Assembly: GCF_018294505.1 (NCBI RefSeq)
Contig: NC_057809.1
Span: 418,241,485-418,305,484, forward strand
Length of the DNA stretch: 64,000 nt
Source: Triticum aestivum
Taxonomy: Eukaryota > Streptophyta > Magnoliopsida > Poales > Poaceae
Reading direction: 5' to 3'
Shown: positions 23,538 through 35,373 of the stretch, in pieces
Layout: the number at the start of each line of letters is the position of its first letter
Numbering within the stretch: the stretch's first letter is position 1
Notes under the pieces: model-generated
Seen by the model: the letters and a program-made list of their open reading frames with translations, nothing else
The model's database searches: none
What the model was told of the DNA's origin: nothing
Translations under genes and position numbers: made by a program

Positions 23538-26503
23538 GTGTCGTCGCCGTTAGGCCTGATGGCTCCTACGATCATCGATAGCGATGCAGTCCAGGGTGAG
23601 AATTTTCTCCCCGGACAAATCTTTGTGTTCGGCGGCTTCGCACTGCAGGCCAACTCGCTTGGCCATCTGGAGCAGATCGAAAGTTACGCCTCTGGCCACC
23701 AGGTCAGGTTTGGAAGCTTAAATTACACGGCTGATGCCCGCGGAGACTTGATCATCGACAGATTCGAGCCCCGACCTTGTGCGCCACGCGGTCACGATGG
23801 GTACGATTTAGCTCTGCCATCGGACCGTATTCAGGAGATAAAACTGGTAGCCGCTCCGAGCCTCAATTCGGAGCTAGTTGTGCCATCCATGGACAGGTGG
23901 ATATACCCCGTCACGGAGGCCGTATCCTCAGCGGCGATCGAGCCGAATATCGACCTTACCCTTCACGAGAGCCGTGTTGTCAAACTGCCGGATCCTTCTC
24001 CGGCCACGAACTCTGAACCGCCTGCGCCCGTTCCTATTGAATCCGATTGGGCGCCGATCATGGAGTTTACCTCCGCGGATATTTTTCAGCACTCGCCCTT
24101 CGGTGACGTACTGAACTCATTAAGGTCTCTCTCCTTGTCAGGAGGATCCTGGCCGAACTATGTCCGGCAGGATTGGGATGCGGATGACGAAGAAATTCGC
24201 CACCCACCCACCACCCACTTTGTAGCCACTATCGACGATTTAACCGACATGCTCAACTTTGACTCTAAAAACATCGCCGGTATGGACGACGATGCAGGAG
24301 ACGAACAGGAACCACTGCCCTGTTCATCACATGACGTATACATGGTGGACACACCAAAAGAAAACGATGACGAGGAACGGAAGGACGCAACGAAGGGCCG
24401 TCCCCTCGAGAAGCAGTCAAAGTGGCGGCGTAAGCGCCGCCCCAAATCCCGCCTCGGCAGAAACAACGATCATATAGACCCAGCTTTAGAGCAGAGTGAA
24501 CAATCTCCGGACCACGGCAACACAAAGAATCAAACCGAACAACCCGACTCTCTCAAAGATAATAGTCCGGACGACATCACACCGGACAGACACCCGGAGC
24601 AACAGAATGCCTTTCAAAGGCTTGTTGCCACCGCGAGGAGTCTAAAAAAGCAGAAGCAAAGGCTCAAGGCTGCACAAGACACACTCAGAATCAGATGGAG
24701 TAAAGTACTCAACACAACAGCGAAGTACGGCGGTAATTGCCCCACCAAGAGCTACCCGAAGCGGAAGTTGCTACCTGAATTTGATGAGGAGGCCTTAGAC
24801 CCCCCGCAACAAAAAATTAAAACGGCCATCTGGCCGGATAGACGACCTCACGGACAACAAAGAGCGGCAAACAACGCCGCACATAAGCCAATACGCGATC
24901 CACGTGAGGGCTCGCATCAAAAGGACGGCGCAACCAGATCTATCTATGGCCCACGCAAGCGCGCTCCAGCATATGATGCAACACAATAAACATCCGAACA
25001 ACGCGGTACACCCAGATACAGGGGTGCCGCACACCCCCTATGTTTCGCTGACGAGGTGCTGGACCATGAATTTCCAGAGGGATTCAAACCTGTAAACACA
25101 GAGGCATACGACGGAACAACTGACCCTGGGGTCTGGATTGAGGACTATATCCTCCATATCCATATGGCTCGAGGAGATGATCTCCATGCCATTAAGTATT
25201 TACCCCTCAAACTCAAAGGGCCAGCTCGGCACTGGCTTAAAAACCTCCCCGAAAGCTCCATTGGAAGCTAGGAAGAGCTCGAAGACGCTTTTCGGGCAAA
25301 TTTTCAAGGGACTTATGTCCGACCTCCGGATGCGGACGATTTAAGTCATATAGGTCAACAGCCCGAAGAGTCATCCTGAAAGCTCTGGAACAGGTTTCTT
25401 ACTAAAAAGAACCAAATAGTCGACTGTCCGGACGCCGAAGCCTTGGCAGCTTTTAAACACAGCGTCCGAGATGAATGGCAACATTAACAATGGCAGCATT
25501 AACAAGCCTCATGACCCGCTTTTGCGCGGGCGAGGACAGTTGGCTAGCCCGATGCAGCACCAGCAACCCAAGTACATCCGAAGTTAGAGATGGAAACAGG
25601 AAATCACGTCGCAGCAAAAAATAATAAGCGCCGGAATAAAGAAGACAGCCTGAAGAGCACGGCGGTAAACGCCAGATTCAGAAGCTTTCGGCCAGGTCAG
25701 CAAAAGCCGCCCTCTAAAGGCGCCAGAGATGAACTATCTAGCCTAAACAAAATTCTGGACCAAATATGTCAGATCCATAGCACCCCCGATAAACCTGCAA
25801 ATCATACCCACAGAGAATGTTGGGTCTTCAAGAAGTCCGGCAAGCTCAACGCCGAACACAAGGGGCAGGATACACCAAGCAAAGACGAGATGAGCCTCGC
25901 AAGCAAAGCACTGGGGAACAGAAGAAATTTCCACCAGAAGTCAAAACAGTAAACATGTTACACATGATAAAGGGGAGAAACAAAGCGGCACTCCTAGATA
26001 AATATGCCCAAGGGCCTATCACCGCGGAGTTCTACCACTGGTTGTCTCAACCGATCACCTTCGACCATCATGATTACTCGGCAAGTATCCGGCGCGCAGG
26101 ATGGGCTGCCTTGGTATTAGATCCAATAATTGACAGATACCACTTCACATGAGTCCTGATGGACGGTGGCAGCAGTCTAAACCTGATATATCAGGGCACA
26201 GTCCGCAAAATGGGGATAGACCCAACGAAAATTTGCCATAGCAATACTACCTTTAAAGGAGTAACGCCAGGCCCAGGGGCTCATTGCACGAGCTCCCTGC
26301 TACTAGAGGTTATATTCGGCTTCCCCGATAACTTCTGTAGTGAAAATTTAACCTTCCACATGGCTCCGTTCCAAAGTGGCTATCAAGCACTACTCGGACG
26401 CGAAGCTTTCGCTCGCTTCAACGCAATACCGCATTACGCTTCCCTCACGCTTAAGATGCTCGGTCCACGTGGCATCATTATAGTAAGTGGAAATATTGAG
26501 TGA
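23538..26503 (+). pseudogene. G gag and protease (Gypsy)
   Basis: A 483-codon frame (23538-24989) forms the long N-terminal gag region, acidic in the middle and Lys/Arg/Gln-rich near its end. After a TAA the same frame runs into the gag core (GVWIEDYILHIHM, KYLPLKLKGPARHWL, then the FRANFQGTY-type helix near 25290) with further stops. A basic linker follows (25590-25952). The protease is a 114-codon frame at 26159-26503 with DGGSSLNLIY as the active site and LLGREAFARF near its C-terminal half. DGG in place of the usual DTG/DSG is common in this group of plant Gypsy elements. The frame stops at 26501-26503 where RT would start in an autonomous copy. Confidence 0.88.
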
Positions 26504-28033
26504 TCCCTGCGCGCCAAAGAGAGTGCGGCGGCCTTGGCAGCCGCACACTAAAACGGCCTCACCAACTAAAGCATTCGATAGGTCGTCAAGACTACAGACA
26601 CGATTAGACGAGTCCGACACAGCTATATGTAATTCATACAGGTTTGATGGCCACACCCCTATTACAAATACAAGGGGCTCAATGCGCGCAGACAAGTGGC
26701 AATTTTTACACATCTTGAATTGTACATGGTTTCTTTAAACCTACCTTTTTGCACGACAACTTTTCACCAAATTTCCTCTCTTTTACAGATGACCATCGTG
26801 CTACACCCGTCCAGAATATGACACAACGGAGACACAGGCGCAGACATGCAGCAGGGACCCGTTCCAAGGATTCTTTTTAGATTAAGACCCTGCGTAAACC
26901 TTTCTTACTGTCTCTTGTTGATACACATCCCTCAGATTCTCAGTACTATTGAGAAGGATGCTGACATCTTGGCATGTGGCCACGTCAGAATAATGGACGT
27001 ACCTGGACACTAGGGGCTTCTTACAAAGGGCACTGTTTAGGCCCGGTTTATACCATAAAGACCGAATACCTTAGGGAGTGTTCGGCGTCGCGAGTTTGGC
27101 CTTATATGCATCAGCTCCGAATCATGTCTTTGGTCAAATGTTGGGTTTGCCCGACTCCTGTGTTTTGCTGCCTTACGTTCCACTCTATTGGCTAAGGCAG
27201 CACCAAGATAACTACTGCGATTGTACCCCAGTTCATCCGGATGAGCACCTCAGTAGAGAAAGCCGAAAACTGACTGTCATGATATAGCGTGAGACTGGTC
27301 AACCACTCGATGACCTATCGGAATGTTAGAATTCCTCCGCCTTAACGAAGGGCCGTTTCCCGGCCAGGCATGTACGCACCCCGAATTCAGGAGAGTGCGG
27401 AGCCACCAGGGGCTATATAGTAGCCCCACCGTCAAACTCCTATGGCTAAGTGAAAGTGTTAAAGCATTATAGTCCGTTTGCCTCGTTCGCTGCGCTATCA
27501 CCTCCTTAATAGGACCAAGACATTGGATTAAGTGTGAACACGCATCTTCTGCGAACAGCTCCGCATTATATGCGTGGGGGTTGAAGCCGACGACTGCAAT
27601 CTTTCAGGTTATATACATATCTACATAAAAGGCCGCACAGGAGGCATCATATTACTTTCAGGAAAAAGTATAAATATAGCCTTAATAAATTTCATAAACA
27701 TTGTTTTTACAATGGGAATACATGTCACTCAAACATAATATTCTTTGAGCCCTGGGCCTCTATCAAAAAAGCACCCTCGAGAACTTCTTCAAAATAGTGC
27801 TCGGCAGCCACTCGGCCTATGGCCGAACCCTGTGCCGCAACAGTAGTGGAATCCATCTCCGCCTAGTATGCTTTGACATGGGCAAGGGACATCCGTGAGC
27901 CTTCTATGCACGCTGACCTCTTCATCGCATTAATACGTAGCACCGCACCAAGGAACTGCAGCACCAAGCTGAAATAGCTATTCGGCTTCGGCCTTTTCGG
28001 CCACAGATGATCTACGACGGACCGCATGGCTAG
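26504..28033. other. G spacer where pol is missing
   Basis: About 1.5 kb with no RT, RNase H or integrase motif on either strand and only short broken frames. This is consistent with internal loss of pol in a non-autonomous lineage. It also forms the 3' flank of the antisense gene, so its poly(A) region should lie here. Confidence 0.6.
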
Positions 28034-30746
28034 TCAAGACAATCTGTTGAGTTCGGCCCATTCGGCAAGCTGATCAGTCAATGGGAGCGGACGCTCTGGA
28101 ACGTTGAATTGCGACCAGAACAGCTTGTCCACTTCACGATCTGTCTGATCTCGGAAGTATTCGGCCGCATCGACAGCGCTCGCCGCCAAGTCCAGATATG
28201 CGTCTGCCGAACTCCACAGCCGATCCAGAGGGGCATACCGCGGATCTCCGAACTTCCTCCGTAGCATAAGAGGCTTTCCAGCCACAATATCCCCAGCTTC
28301 ACGCAGCTCTTCCTTCCTCGCTCTCATAGCAGAGCGGGTGTCTTTGGTTGCCATCGTGGCCTTTTCAAGCTCCATCGCCTTCGCCTGGTTTTCTTCTTCA
28401 AGGAACTGGCAACGGTCGACCGTGTCTTTTAACTTTACATCCATTTCGGCCATCTTCTCTTTGGTCTCGCCATGCGCGGCCTTCTCGGCTATTAAGTCTC
28501 CGGCCGCCTTTAAAGCGGCCGCATTACTAATTCTTGCTTGTTCCTTGGCTCGGGCAAGTTCCGCCCGAAGGGTCTCCGCGGTGGCAGCTCCATATGCAGT
28601 CACAACATATTAAAGATACTGGCGTTACGCTGCTCTTACAATGTGACATTCACCAGAAAATATCACTTACCCTGTGCCTCGTCAAGCTGCTTATTAACAA
28701 GCTCGATGTCGGCATCCGCCGCATCCAGTTGCCGCTTTAGTTTGGCAATCTCATGAGTCCGGCTAGCCACCGAAGCTCCAGCCACCTGCACATAAAGGCG
28801 GTTTGGTTATTACATGGGACTAGGATCCTCTGTTCCCCTTCATTCTCGACGACAACCAGAGTCTCAGGGGCTATCTACACAGGGCACACCTAAAAAGGTG
28901 TGGTACTATCAAAAAGTATATCATTTCACGTACCTCAAAGCCCATTAGTAGACTCATAATGGCCTCATGCAATCCGCTTTCGGCGGACAAAATTCTTTCC
29001 ATCACCGTACCCATCAACATACGGTGTTCTTCTAAGATGGCCGCTCGCTCCAACAGCTCCCTCAGTACGTCCGACCGCATACCAGACGGTGCTGGACTCT
29101 TCTGTCTGCTCTCTTCAAGAGTCGGATACTGGGGACTTCGGGTGACCATAGGATTATCTTCTGGCCTCACCAGATCCGGGGAGGCCCTCCGAGACGACAC
29201 TTCAAGGCTGCCCGCTTCTTGAGCGGAGGAGTCCGGGAGAGGCGTTTCGCTCTCCATCACCTCTGGAAGAAGATCCCCTGAAGAGGAGCTTTGCTGAGAA
29301 GGGTTGAGATCCGAACTTCAAGATAAATGCTTCGGTTATTTTCCTTGGAAGAAAGGTAGAATATCTTTACTATCAAGTATTTTTTCGATAACTTACAGCT
29401 CGTTAGAGGGCTGATCTCCGCACGGACTTTGTGTGGCAAGAGCACCCTCCGGGGTCGGACCCTCTGGTGGAGATTTCTTCTCCCGTTTGGAAGCCTTGGC
29501 TTTCGGATCTTCAGAGGCGGTCCTCTTCCTTCCCCGGGGCAAGAGAATGTCGGATTCTTCCCCTTTGTTATCCTCCCTCGCGGAGGCACTCATTCCCTCG
29601 GTTGGAATTGGTAGCGGTGGGGGCCCGCTTTCGCCCTCATTATTCCCCCCCTTTATCTTCCTTTGAGGGCTCCGGGCAAGGTGCTAGCTCGAGCATCTTT
29701 TCCAGTACCGAATTGTCCAAACCCTCAGGAAGGGGGGCCGAACACCAAATCATCTTCGCCTTTGTTAGCCAGTCCTGGTCAAAGGGCGATTTCTCAGAAT
29801 GACGTCATGATAAATGAAAGACGGTGTGTTTGGCTAGAGGATTACTTACTTGGTCGGCGGTGCGGTTGCTGCTCAGGCCCACGTCCTTGGTAGTATTTGG
29901 ACACTCTATTTGGGGTCCGAAGAATAATTTATACATCTCCTCGTGCGTCAGGCCGAGGAAATTCTGAATAGTGCGCGGTCCTTCTGGGTTGAACTCCCAC
30001 GTGCGGAGGGGCCAGCGTTTGCAAGGCTGGACTCGACGAACCAGCATGACTTGCACCACCCTAGCCAGACTGAAATCTCCTTCGAAGAGATCTTGAATGC
30101 GGCTTTGCAGTATAGGCACGTCCTTGGCTGGACCCCAGCTCAACCCTCTACTGATGCATGATGTCAGTTGTGGTGGAGGGCCCGAGTGAAAAGCAGGGGC
30201 AGCCACCCACTTGGCACTTCTGGGAGCTGTGATGTAAAACCACTCCCGTTGTCATAATCCAGACACGTCAGGAAAGGAACCCTTTGGCCATGGAGCTCCA
30301 GCGATCTTCAGCTTCACGTCAAAGGTCCTGAGCCACAGGCCTAAGTGAGGGGTAATGCGGAGGAAGGCCTCACATATGACAATAAATGCCGAGATGTGGA
30401 GAAAGGAGTCCGGGGCTAGATCGTGGAAATATATCCCGTAATAGAACATCAAACCCCTAACAAAGGGATCCAGAGTGAGGCCAAGACCTCGGAGGAAGTG
30501 GGAGATGAACACAACGTTCTCGTTGGGATCGGGAGTAGGGACGACCTGCCCTCGGGCAGGCAGCCGATGCAAAACCTCGGCGGTCAGGTATCTGGCCTCC
30601 CTCAACTTCTTGATATCCTCTTCCGTAACGGAGGAGGGCATCCACCGGCCTTGAAGGCTATATCCGGACATAATTGAAGGTCCGAAGCACCTGACCTGGG
30701 CTTTGGGTGTTAGAACTCGAGGCGGGGGAAGGATTCGATTGAGCAC
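28034..30746 (-). pseudogene. G antisense gene: plant transposon-like (Transposase_28 type) protein with coiled-coil tail, five exons
   Basis: Predicted minus-strand exons are 30746-29850, 29774-29397, 29315-28934, 28785-28671 and 28587-28034, with introns of 75, 81, 148 and 83 bases. All are GT-AG, and donors are GTAAGT or GTACGT. Codon phase is preserved at each junction. Exon 1 has the globular domain found in plant proteins labelled putative gypsy-type transposon (MSGYSLQGRW start; GLGLTLDPFVRGLMFYY; WGPAKDVP). Exons 2-3 are polar and Pro/Lys-rich; exons 4-5 form a coiled coil (KLKRQLDAADADIELVNK; LRAELARAKEQARIS). Damage: a TGA near 30252 and a one-base gain in a G run near 29640-29650. 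The likely start is the internal ATG near 30672 or an upstream GTG at 30746. Function unknown; it is expressed against gag if at all. Confidence 0.8.
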
Positions 30747-30772
30747 GGGAGGGAAAAAAGTAAAAGCCGTGT

Positions 30773-30786
30773 CCCTTTATAAAGAG
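30773..30786 (-). promoter_or_regulatory. Possible promoter of the G antisense gene
   Basis: CCTCTTTATAAAGG on the minus strand is a TATA-box candidate about 30 bases before the open frame and about 100 before the first in-frame ATG. It lies only about 430 bases inside the 3' LTR. Confidence 0.45.
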
Positions 30787-31203
30787 GGTGAATATCAAGC
30801 GTCCTCCTAGTGGCCGTTTGGGACTTGCCTAAAATCTAGGAGTCCTAGGCACGGTTGGGTTACCCACGATCGTATTGATGAGAATCCCGTAATTAGCGGA
30901 ACACGATCTCTGCTTTGACAAGACATGTCAAGAAACCGCCTCGTGTTATGTGTGGAGCTGGTTGAAGAAAAACAGTTCGAATAATCACCGAGCCATGGCC
31001 TGATGTCATGTCGCCAAAGCGTGTCAGTAGATTAAGATTTGTGGAAATATTATTCTCTCTACGGTGGTATGTGGAATTTATTTTGCAGGGTCAGACACTA
31101 TCCTGGTATTCAAACTCTTATGTGATGTGTTCGGAGGAGGAACCCGCCTTGCAATGCCGAAGACAACACTGCACGCCGGACTCTTCGTCTTTGAAGCCTG
31201 GTT

Positions 31204-31213
31204 CAGGGGCTAC
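31204..31213 (+). promoter_or_regulatory. G polypurine tract
   Basis: CAGGGGCTAC directly precedes TGAGGGAG. The same GGGGCTAC-TG junction is seen in element B (39711-39720), suggesting related replication machinery. Confidence 0.65.
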
Positions 31214-31331
31214 TGAGGGAGTCCTGGATTAGGGGGTCTCCGGACAGGCGGACTATATCCTTTTGCTGGACTGTTGGACTATGAAGATACAAGATTGAAG
31301 ACTTCGTCCCGTGTCCGGATAGGACTCTACT
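31214..31331 (+). repeat. G 3' LTR stub (truncated)
   Basis: Matches 23038-23155, then ends at the B insertion. The rest of this LTR is not present after 40670, so the truncation predates or accompanied rearrangement there. Confidence 0.88.
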
Positions 31332-31876
31332 TGTCAGCGTTCTGGGAACGGGGGTCCCCAGACTTGCCTGCCTGCGGCGTGGCTCAAAGGGGGGCCCAGC
31401 ACGGCCCATCTTCACCAACACAGACCCAAGACCCTCGCGAGGGGCCAAGCCTCGCGGGGCGGACGACGCGGAGCTTCCTCAGGCACGGCCTCATCAGGCT
31501 GGCTCGCGAGGAGGCGGAGAGATCAAGGTGGGGTAACTCACGAGGTGCCCTTGATGCAAGCAATGACGACCAAAGGCGCCAGGCGGATGCCAGCCCGCGC
31601 AGCGTCCTCCTTTCCTCTTTGGTGCAAAGGGAGGAAGCGTAGCCGCGGAGTACTGAGGCATCAGGCAAAGGTTGCCATTTCGGTGCAACAAGACCAAGAC
31701 CAGGAGGACTGCAAGACGGAGGTCATTGTGGAGCCCAAGACGGCATCACCACCAGAGCATTGTGCAGGAGAAGACTACTTTTGTCAGGATAGCTGGTACT
31801 AGCTCTCCCCCTTCAAATTAGCCCGCCATTGTTGGCTCCCTTCCCGCTCGATATTTGGGAAGAGGACCAGGGCCTC

Positions 31877-31884
31877 TATAAATA
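31877..31884 (+). promoter_or_regulatory. Predicted TATA box of B 5' LTR
   Basis: TATAAATA; the same at 40271-40278 in the 3' LTR. Confidence 0.65.
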
Positions 31885-31924
31885 GGACTAGCCACCCACA
31901 GAATAAGGGAGGCAAGGAAACAGG

Positions 31925-31982
31925 TAGAGAGAAAAAAAGAGACAGAGAGAGAAGGAGAGAGAGAGAGAGAGAGAGAGAGAAG
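31925..31982. repeat. GA microsatellite in B 5' LTR
   Basis: GA-rich repeat just downstream of the TATA box, thus in the transcribed leader. The 3' LTR counterpart (about 40320-40363) is shorter, showing repeat-length change since insertion. Confidence 0.9.
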
Positions 31983-32285
31983 GGTGACTGAACTCCTCCC
32001 AGCAGTTCATCGCCCCAGCCAAGAGCAGTCCCTCGCGAGGCTGTTCTTCCTTGTATTGTTCATCATCATCAGCCCAAGAGGCAATCCACCACACCACACA
32101 CTGGAGCAGGGTATTACACCACAACGGTGGCCCGAACTAGTATAAACCCTGTGTCATTCGTGTTGTTCTTTCCATTGCTTAGATCTTAGCGAGGCGGAGG
32201 GGTGCAGGTAGGTACAAGGCGAAATCTCCATGCGCACCCCAGTGTTCGAACCTCAAGGGTCTGCCGGAACCCGAAATCCGACATT

Positions 32286-32303
32286 TGGCACGCCAGGTAG
32301 GGG
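32286..32303 (+). promoter_or_regulatory. B primer-binding site
   Basis: TGGCACGCCAGGTAGGGG two bases after the LTR. It has the TGG start expected of a tRNA 3' CCA complement; tRNA identity not assigned. Confidence 0.7.
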
Positions 32304-32354
32304 TGCGCCGGAATTCGTCTTCCACCGCCCCGTCCTCCTCCGACCATCGCGCCC

Positions 32355-35300
32355 ATGTCTGACGCTCGTCGGGCCCGCACCGAGCGCCGGGCCGCTGCCA
32401 CTTCCCGCGTCGCCCAGACGGCTCCTGTCGGCGGGCGTCCTCGCTGTTCCCCGTCACCTACCGTCAACGCCGCCACCGGCCCGGCGGGGGACGAGCAGCA
32501 AGCATCGTCTCAGCATCCGTCCGTGCGGCAAGACAGCCGCACCGCTACTCCCTCGCTCACCCCAGCTGGCTCTTCGTCCCGCGCGTTCCGCACACCCATG
32601 GAGGCTCGAGCTGCACTCATCGCGGCAAACGAGCTCCTGCGCTACCGTCCAGTCGACGACGTCTACGAAGAATGGCTCGACCGCGTCGCTGAGCTCGTCC
32701 GCGCCGCAGGGGGCTCTCCTGCGTCGTCCGCTCCGCTGCACCGCACCCCGCCCCGCGCGGGCGACGAAGCTCCGACGGAGCCCCGGCCGCCTCCTCCATA
32801 AGAAGGTGCCATGGCTCCAAGGCGCGTGGCCCCTGGGCAGAACCCGCTCCATTAGGTGCCAGCGCGGCAAGAGCAGAGCTGCCAAGAAGTCCCTCGCCCG
32901 CAAGAAGCCGCCCGGGCGCTCCCTGCTCTAGCACGTCGCGACCATGCTCCTGCTCCCGCATGTCAAGACCCAGTTGCAGCGCGTGGGGACATGCAAGACC
33001 AAGCTCTCTGTCACCCAAGGCCTCCCGTGGCCACAGCAGGCTGCCGTGCCTTCACCACCGAGCTACGTAGCGTCGCCTGGCCCGGCAAGTTCAAGCCGGA
33101 CCTGCCTCCTCGTTACGACGGCATGGCTGACCCTGCGGAGTTCCTCCAGCTCTACGAGATGGGCATCGAAGCTGCCAACGGAGACGAGAAGGTCATGGCG
33201 AACTGGATTCCCATGGCGCTCAAGGACGGGGCCCACACCTGGCTCCTGAACATGGCTCCAGGCACTATCTCCTCCTGGGACGAGATGCGCACCGCTTCAT
33301 CGCCAACTTCCAAGGTACTCGCGACCGGCCACCCGCCGTGAGCGACATGCGACGCATCAAGAAAGAACCCGGGGAGACCCTGCAGAAGTACATCCAGCGC
33401 TTCAACAACGCATGCCTCAAGATTCCCAAGGTGACTGAGGAGGCCATCATCTCAGCCTTCTCCAACGGCGTGCGCGATGTCAAGATGAAGGAGGAGCTGG
33501 CGATGCATGAAGACCTGTGCACTTCCTTGGAGCTGTTCAACTTGGCGACCAAGTGCGCCAGGGCTGAGGAAGGGCGTCTCTCCCTCCTCGAGCTGCCTGC
33601 CATGGACCCAGAAGAGAAGAAGCTCAAGGCCAAGGACGTGAAGCGCAAGGGAGCTGCCGTGCTTGCGGCAGAACCAGACACCAAGCGGGGAAGAGATCAG
33701 CCCGAACCTTCCAAGGGCAGCCGGTACTGTTTGTACCACGACCTCCACACCCACAACACCAACGAATGTCAAGAGCTCCGAGCCGTGCGAGAAGGAAGGA
33801 TCGGCCTTCGCCCCGACCGCGGTGACCGGGGCTACGATCGAGGAGGAGGAAGGAACGCAGGACGCTGGGAGGACCATGGCCCGCGCCAAGGGTGGCGCAA
33901 TCAACCTCGCGAGGATCGCTGGTAAGACCCGCCTCGCGAGGGAGACTGGAGGGATCAGTCTCGCGAGGATCTCCCGCATGGCAATGCAGGCCTCCCTCCG
34001 CTGCTGCCGCAGCCAAGGAGAAACGAGGACCGCCACCAAGACGAGGGGGTTCGGGGCTTCCAGGAGGCGCGCGCGATCGCCTGCATCCTAGGCGGGGCTC
34101 AGGCCCCAGCCTCTCAACGCATCTTCAAGCAGTTCACCCGCGAAGTGAATGCAGTCCTCCCCAGGCTTGAAGCCATGCGCCCTCTCAGGTGGTCGGCGTG
34201 CGCCATCATGTTCAGCTCGGCAGATCAACCCAAGTGTGCGGCTACAGCCGGAGTCCTCCCGATGCTTTGTTCCCAATCATCGGCAACGCGGTGGTGACCA
34301 GGACCCTCATCGATGGCGGGGCAGGGCTCAAAGTCCTGTCCGTGGAAAAATTCAACAATCTCCAAGTGCCCTACAGCCAGCTTCAGCCAACCAAGCCCTT
34401 CTCCGGAATCACCGACGGCTCCACGGTCCCGATTGGGCAGGTTCGCCTCCCTGTCACCTTCGGGGCACGTGACAACTACCGCACCGAGCACATCGACTTC
34501 GACGTCACTCACATTCGCCTACCGTACAACGCCATCCTTGGGTACCCGGCGCTGGCCAAGTTCATGGCCGTAACTCACCACGGCTACAACGTCCTCAAGA
34601 TTCCAGGAAGTGGCGGAGTCATCACGGTGCCCTGTGAAGAGAAGGACGCGGTGTGTTCCCTGGAACGAGCCTTTCAGGCTGCGTCACTGGAAGACCCGGA
34701 TCGCGGAAGCAGGAGGCTTCCCGAGACCGCCCCCAAGAAGAAGAAGACATTGTCCGGCCCGGTCCCTCAGGAGGCAGGCCCCTCTGGACCCGTGCCTACC
34801 CAGGGGGAACCTCCTTCCGTCGCATAGGAAAGCGCGCCCGGCGCCCTCCTCAGGCAGGGCTCGGGGGCTCTTCCCTGGAGGGCCACCGACCTGGCTAGGG
34901 TCATGAGGGAGGCTCTTGGGCACCACGTGGAGGCGTGCTTCGAAGCACGTTTCCCTCAAGAAGGAGTAAGGCAAGGAGGTCCAGACCCTCAGGAGTTCGT
35001 CAGCAAGGCCATTCAGGAGCTACAGGAGTCAAGGGTCATGAAAGGCAGCCGCCGTCTACCAGCAGTGGCTCCCCATCCAGGCGAGGATGGTGGGCTGCGC
35101 ATCTGCATCGACATACCGGGGCTCAACCGAGTCGCCTCTCTGGAGCGCCTATGGCCCTCGCGAGTGGGGCGCTGTGGAGGTCCACCCCACAGCTGCATTC
35201 GCATGCCTTACCGCTTGCCAAATGCGGCTGTCACGTACCAGCGCCTCATGAGGGGCATCATGGAGGCACAGGAGGCCAGGCGTTCCGCAGCCCTGGCGGA

Positions 35301-35373
35301 GATGGAGATGGCCCGTAGGGAGCCACCAGCGCCTCCGGAGCCTCCTGAGGCCCTTGGGCCTGGGGGCTCGTGA
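32355..35373 (+). pseudogene. B gag, protease and truncated RT (Gypsy)
   Basis: Pieces in order: an Arg/Ala/Pro-rich gag N-terminus (32355-32801); gag core (near 33075-33290, with FKPDLPPRYDGMADPAEF and NWIPMALKDGAHTWLL) continuing after a one-base frameshift near 33290 into 33338-33925 (PGETLQKYIQRFNNACL; a CX2H-like CLYHDLHTHNTNEC); protease-like region (34189-34827, LIDGGAGLKVLS and NAILGYPALAKF); RT start (FVSKAIQELQESRVMKG, LRICIDIPGLNR, near 34990-35130); and RT block MPYRLPNAAVTYQRLM near 35200. Between the last two blocks and after them the fingers/palm residues including YxDD are gone. The sequence jumps to an Ala/Glu-rich tail ending at 35373. No RNase H or integrase. Confidence 0.88.

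Larger units (their letters stand above)
23038..31331 (+). mobile_element. Element G: non-autonomous Gypsy retrotransposon with spliced antisense gene
   Basis: 5' LTR 23038-23511, internal 23512-31213 and a 118-bp stub of the 3' LTR, 31214-31331. The LTR opens TGAGGGAGTCCTGG in both copies. Gag and protease are present on the plus strand, but no RT, RNase H or integrase can be found anywhere in the 4.7 kb before the 3' LTR. Instead that space holds an antisense gene (30746-28034). The 3' LTR is truncated, and its missing part does not reappear after element B. The type resembles abundant Triticeae elements of the Fatima kind, but I could not check this. Confidence 0.88.
31332..32283 (+). repeat. 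B 5' LTR
   Basis: TGTCAGCGTTC to AATCCGACA. TATA box TATAAATA at 31877-31884. A GA-rich microsatellite lies at about 31925-31982. Confidence 0.93.

Noticed and set aside
25590..25952. A separate gene in G
   Set aside because: The frame is the basic linker between the gag core and the protease of G, in line with neighbouring fragments.
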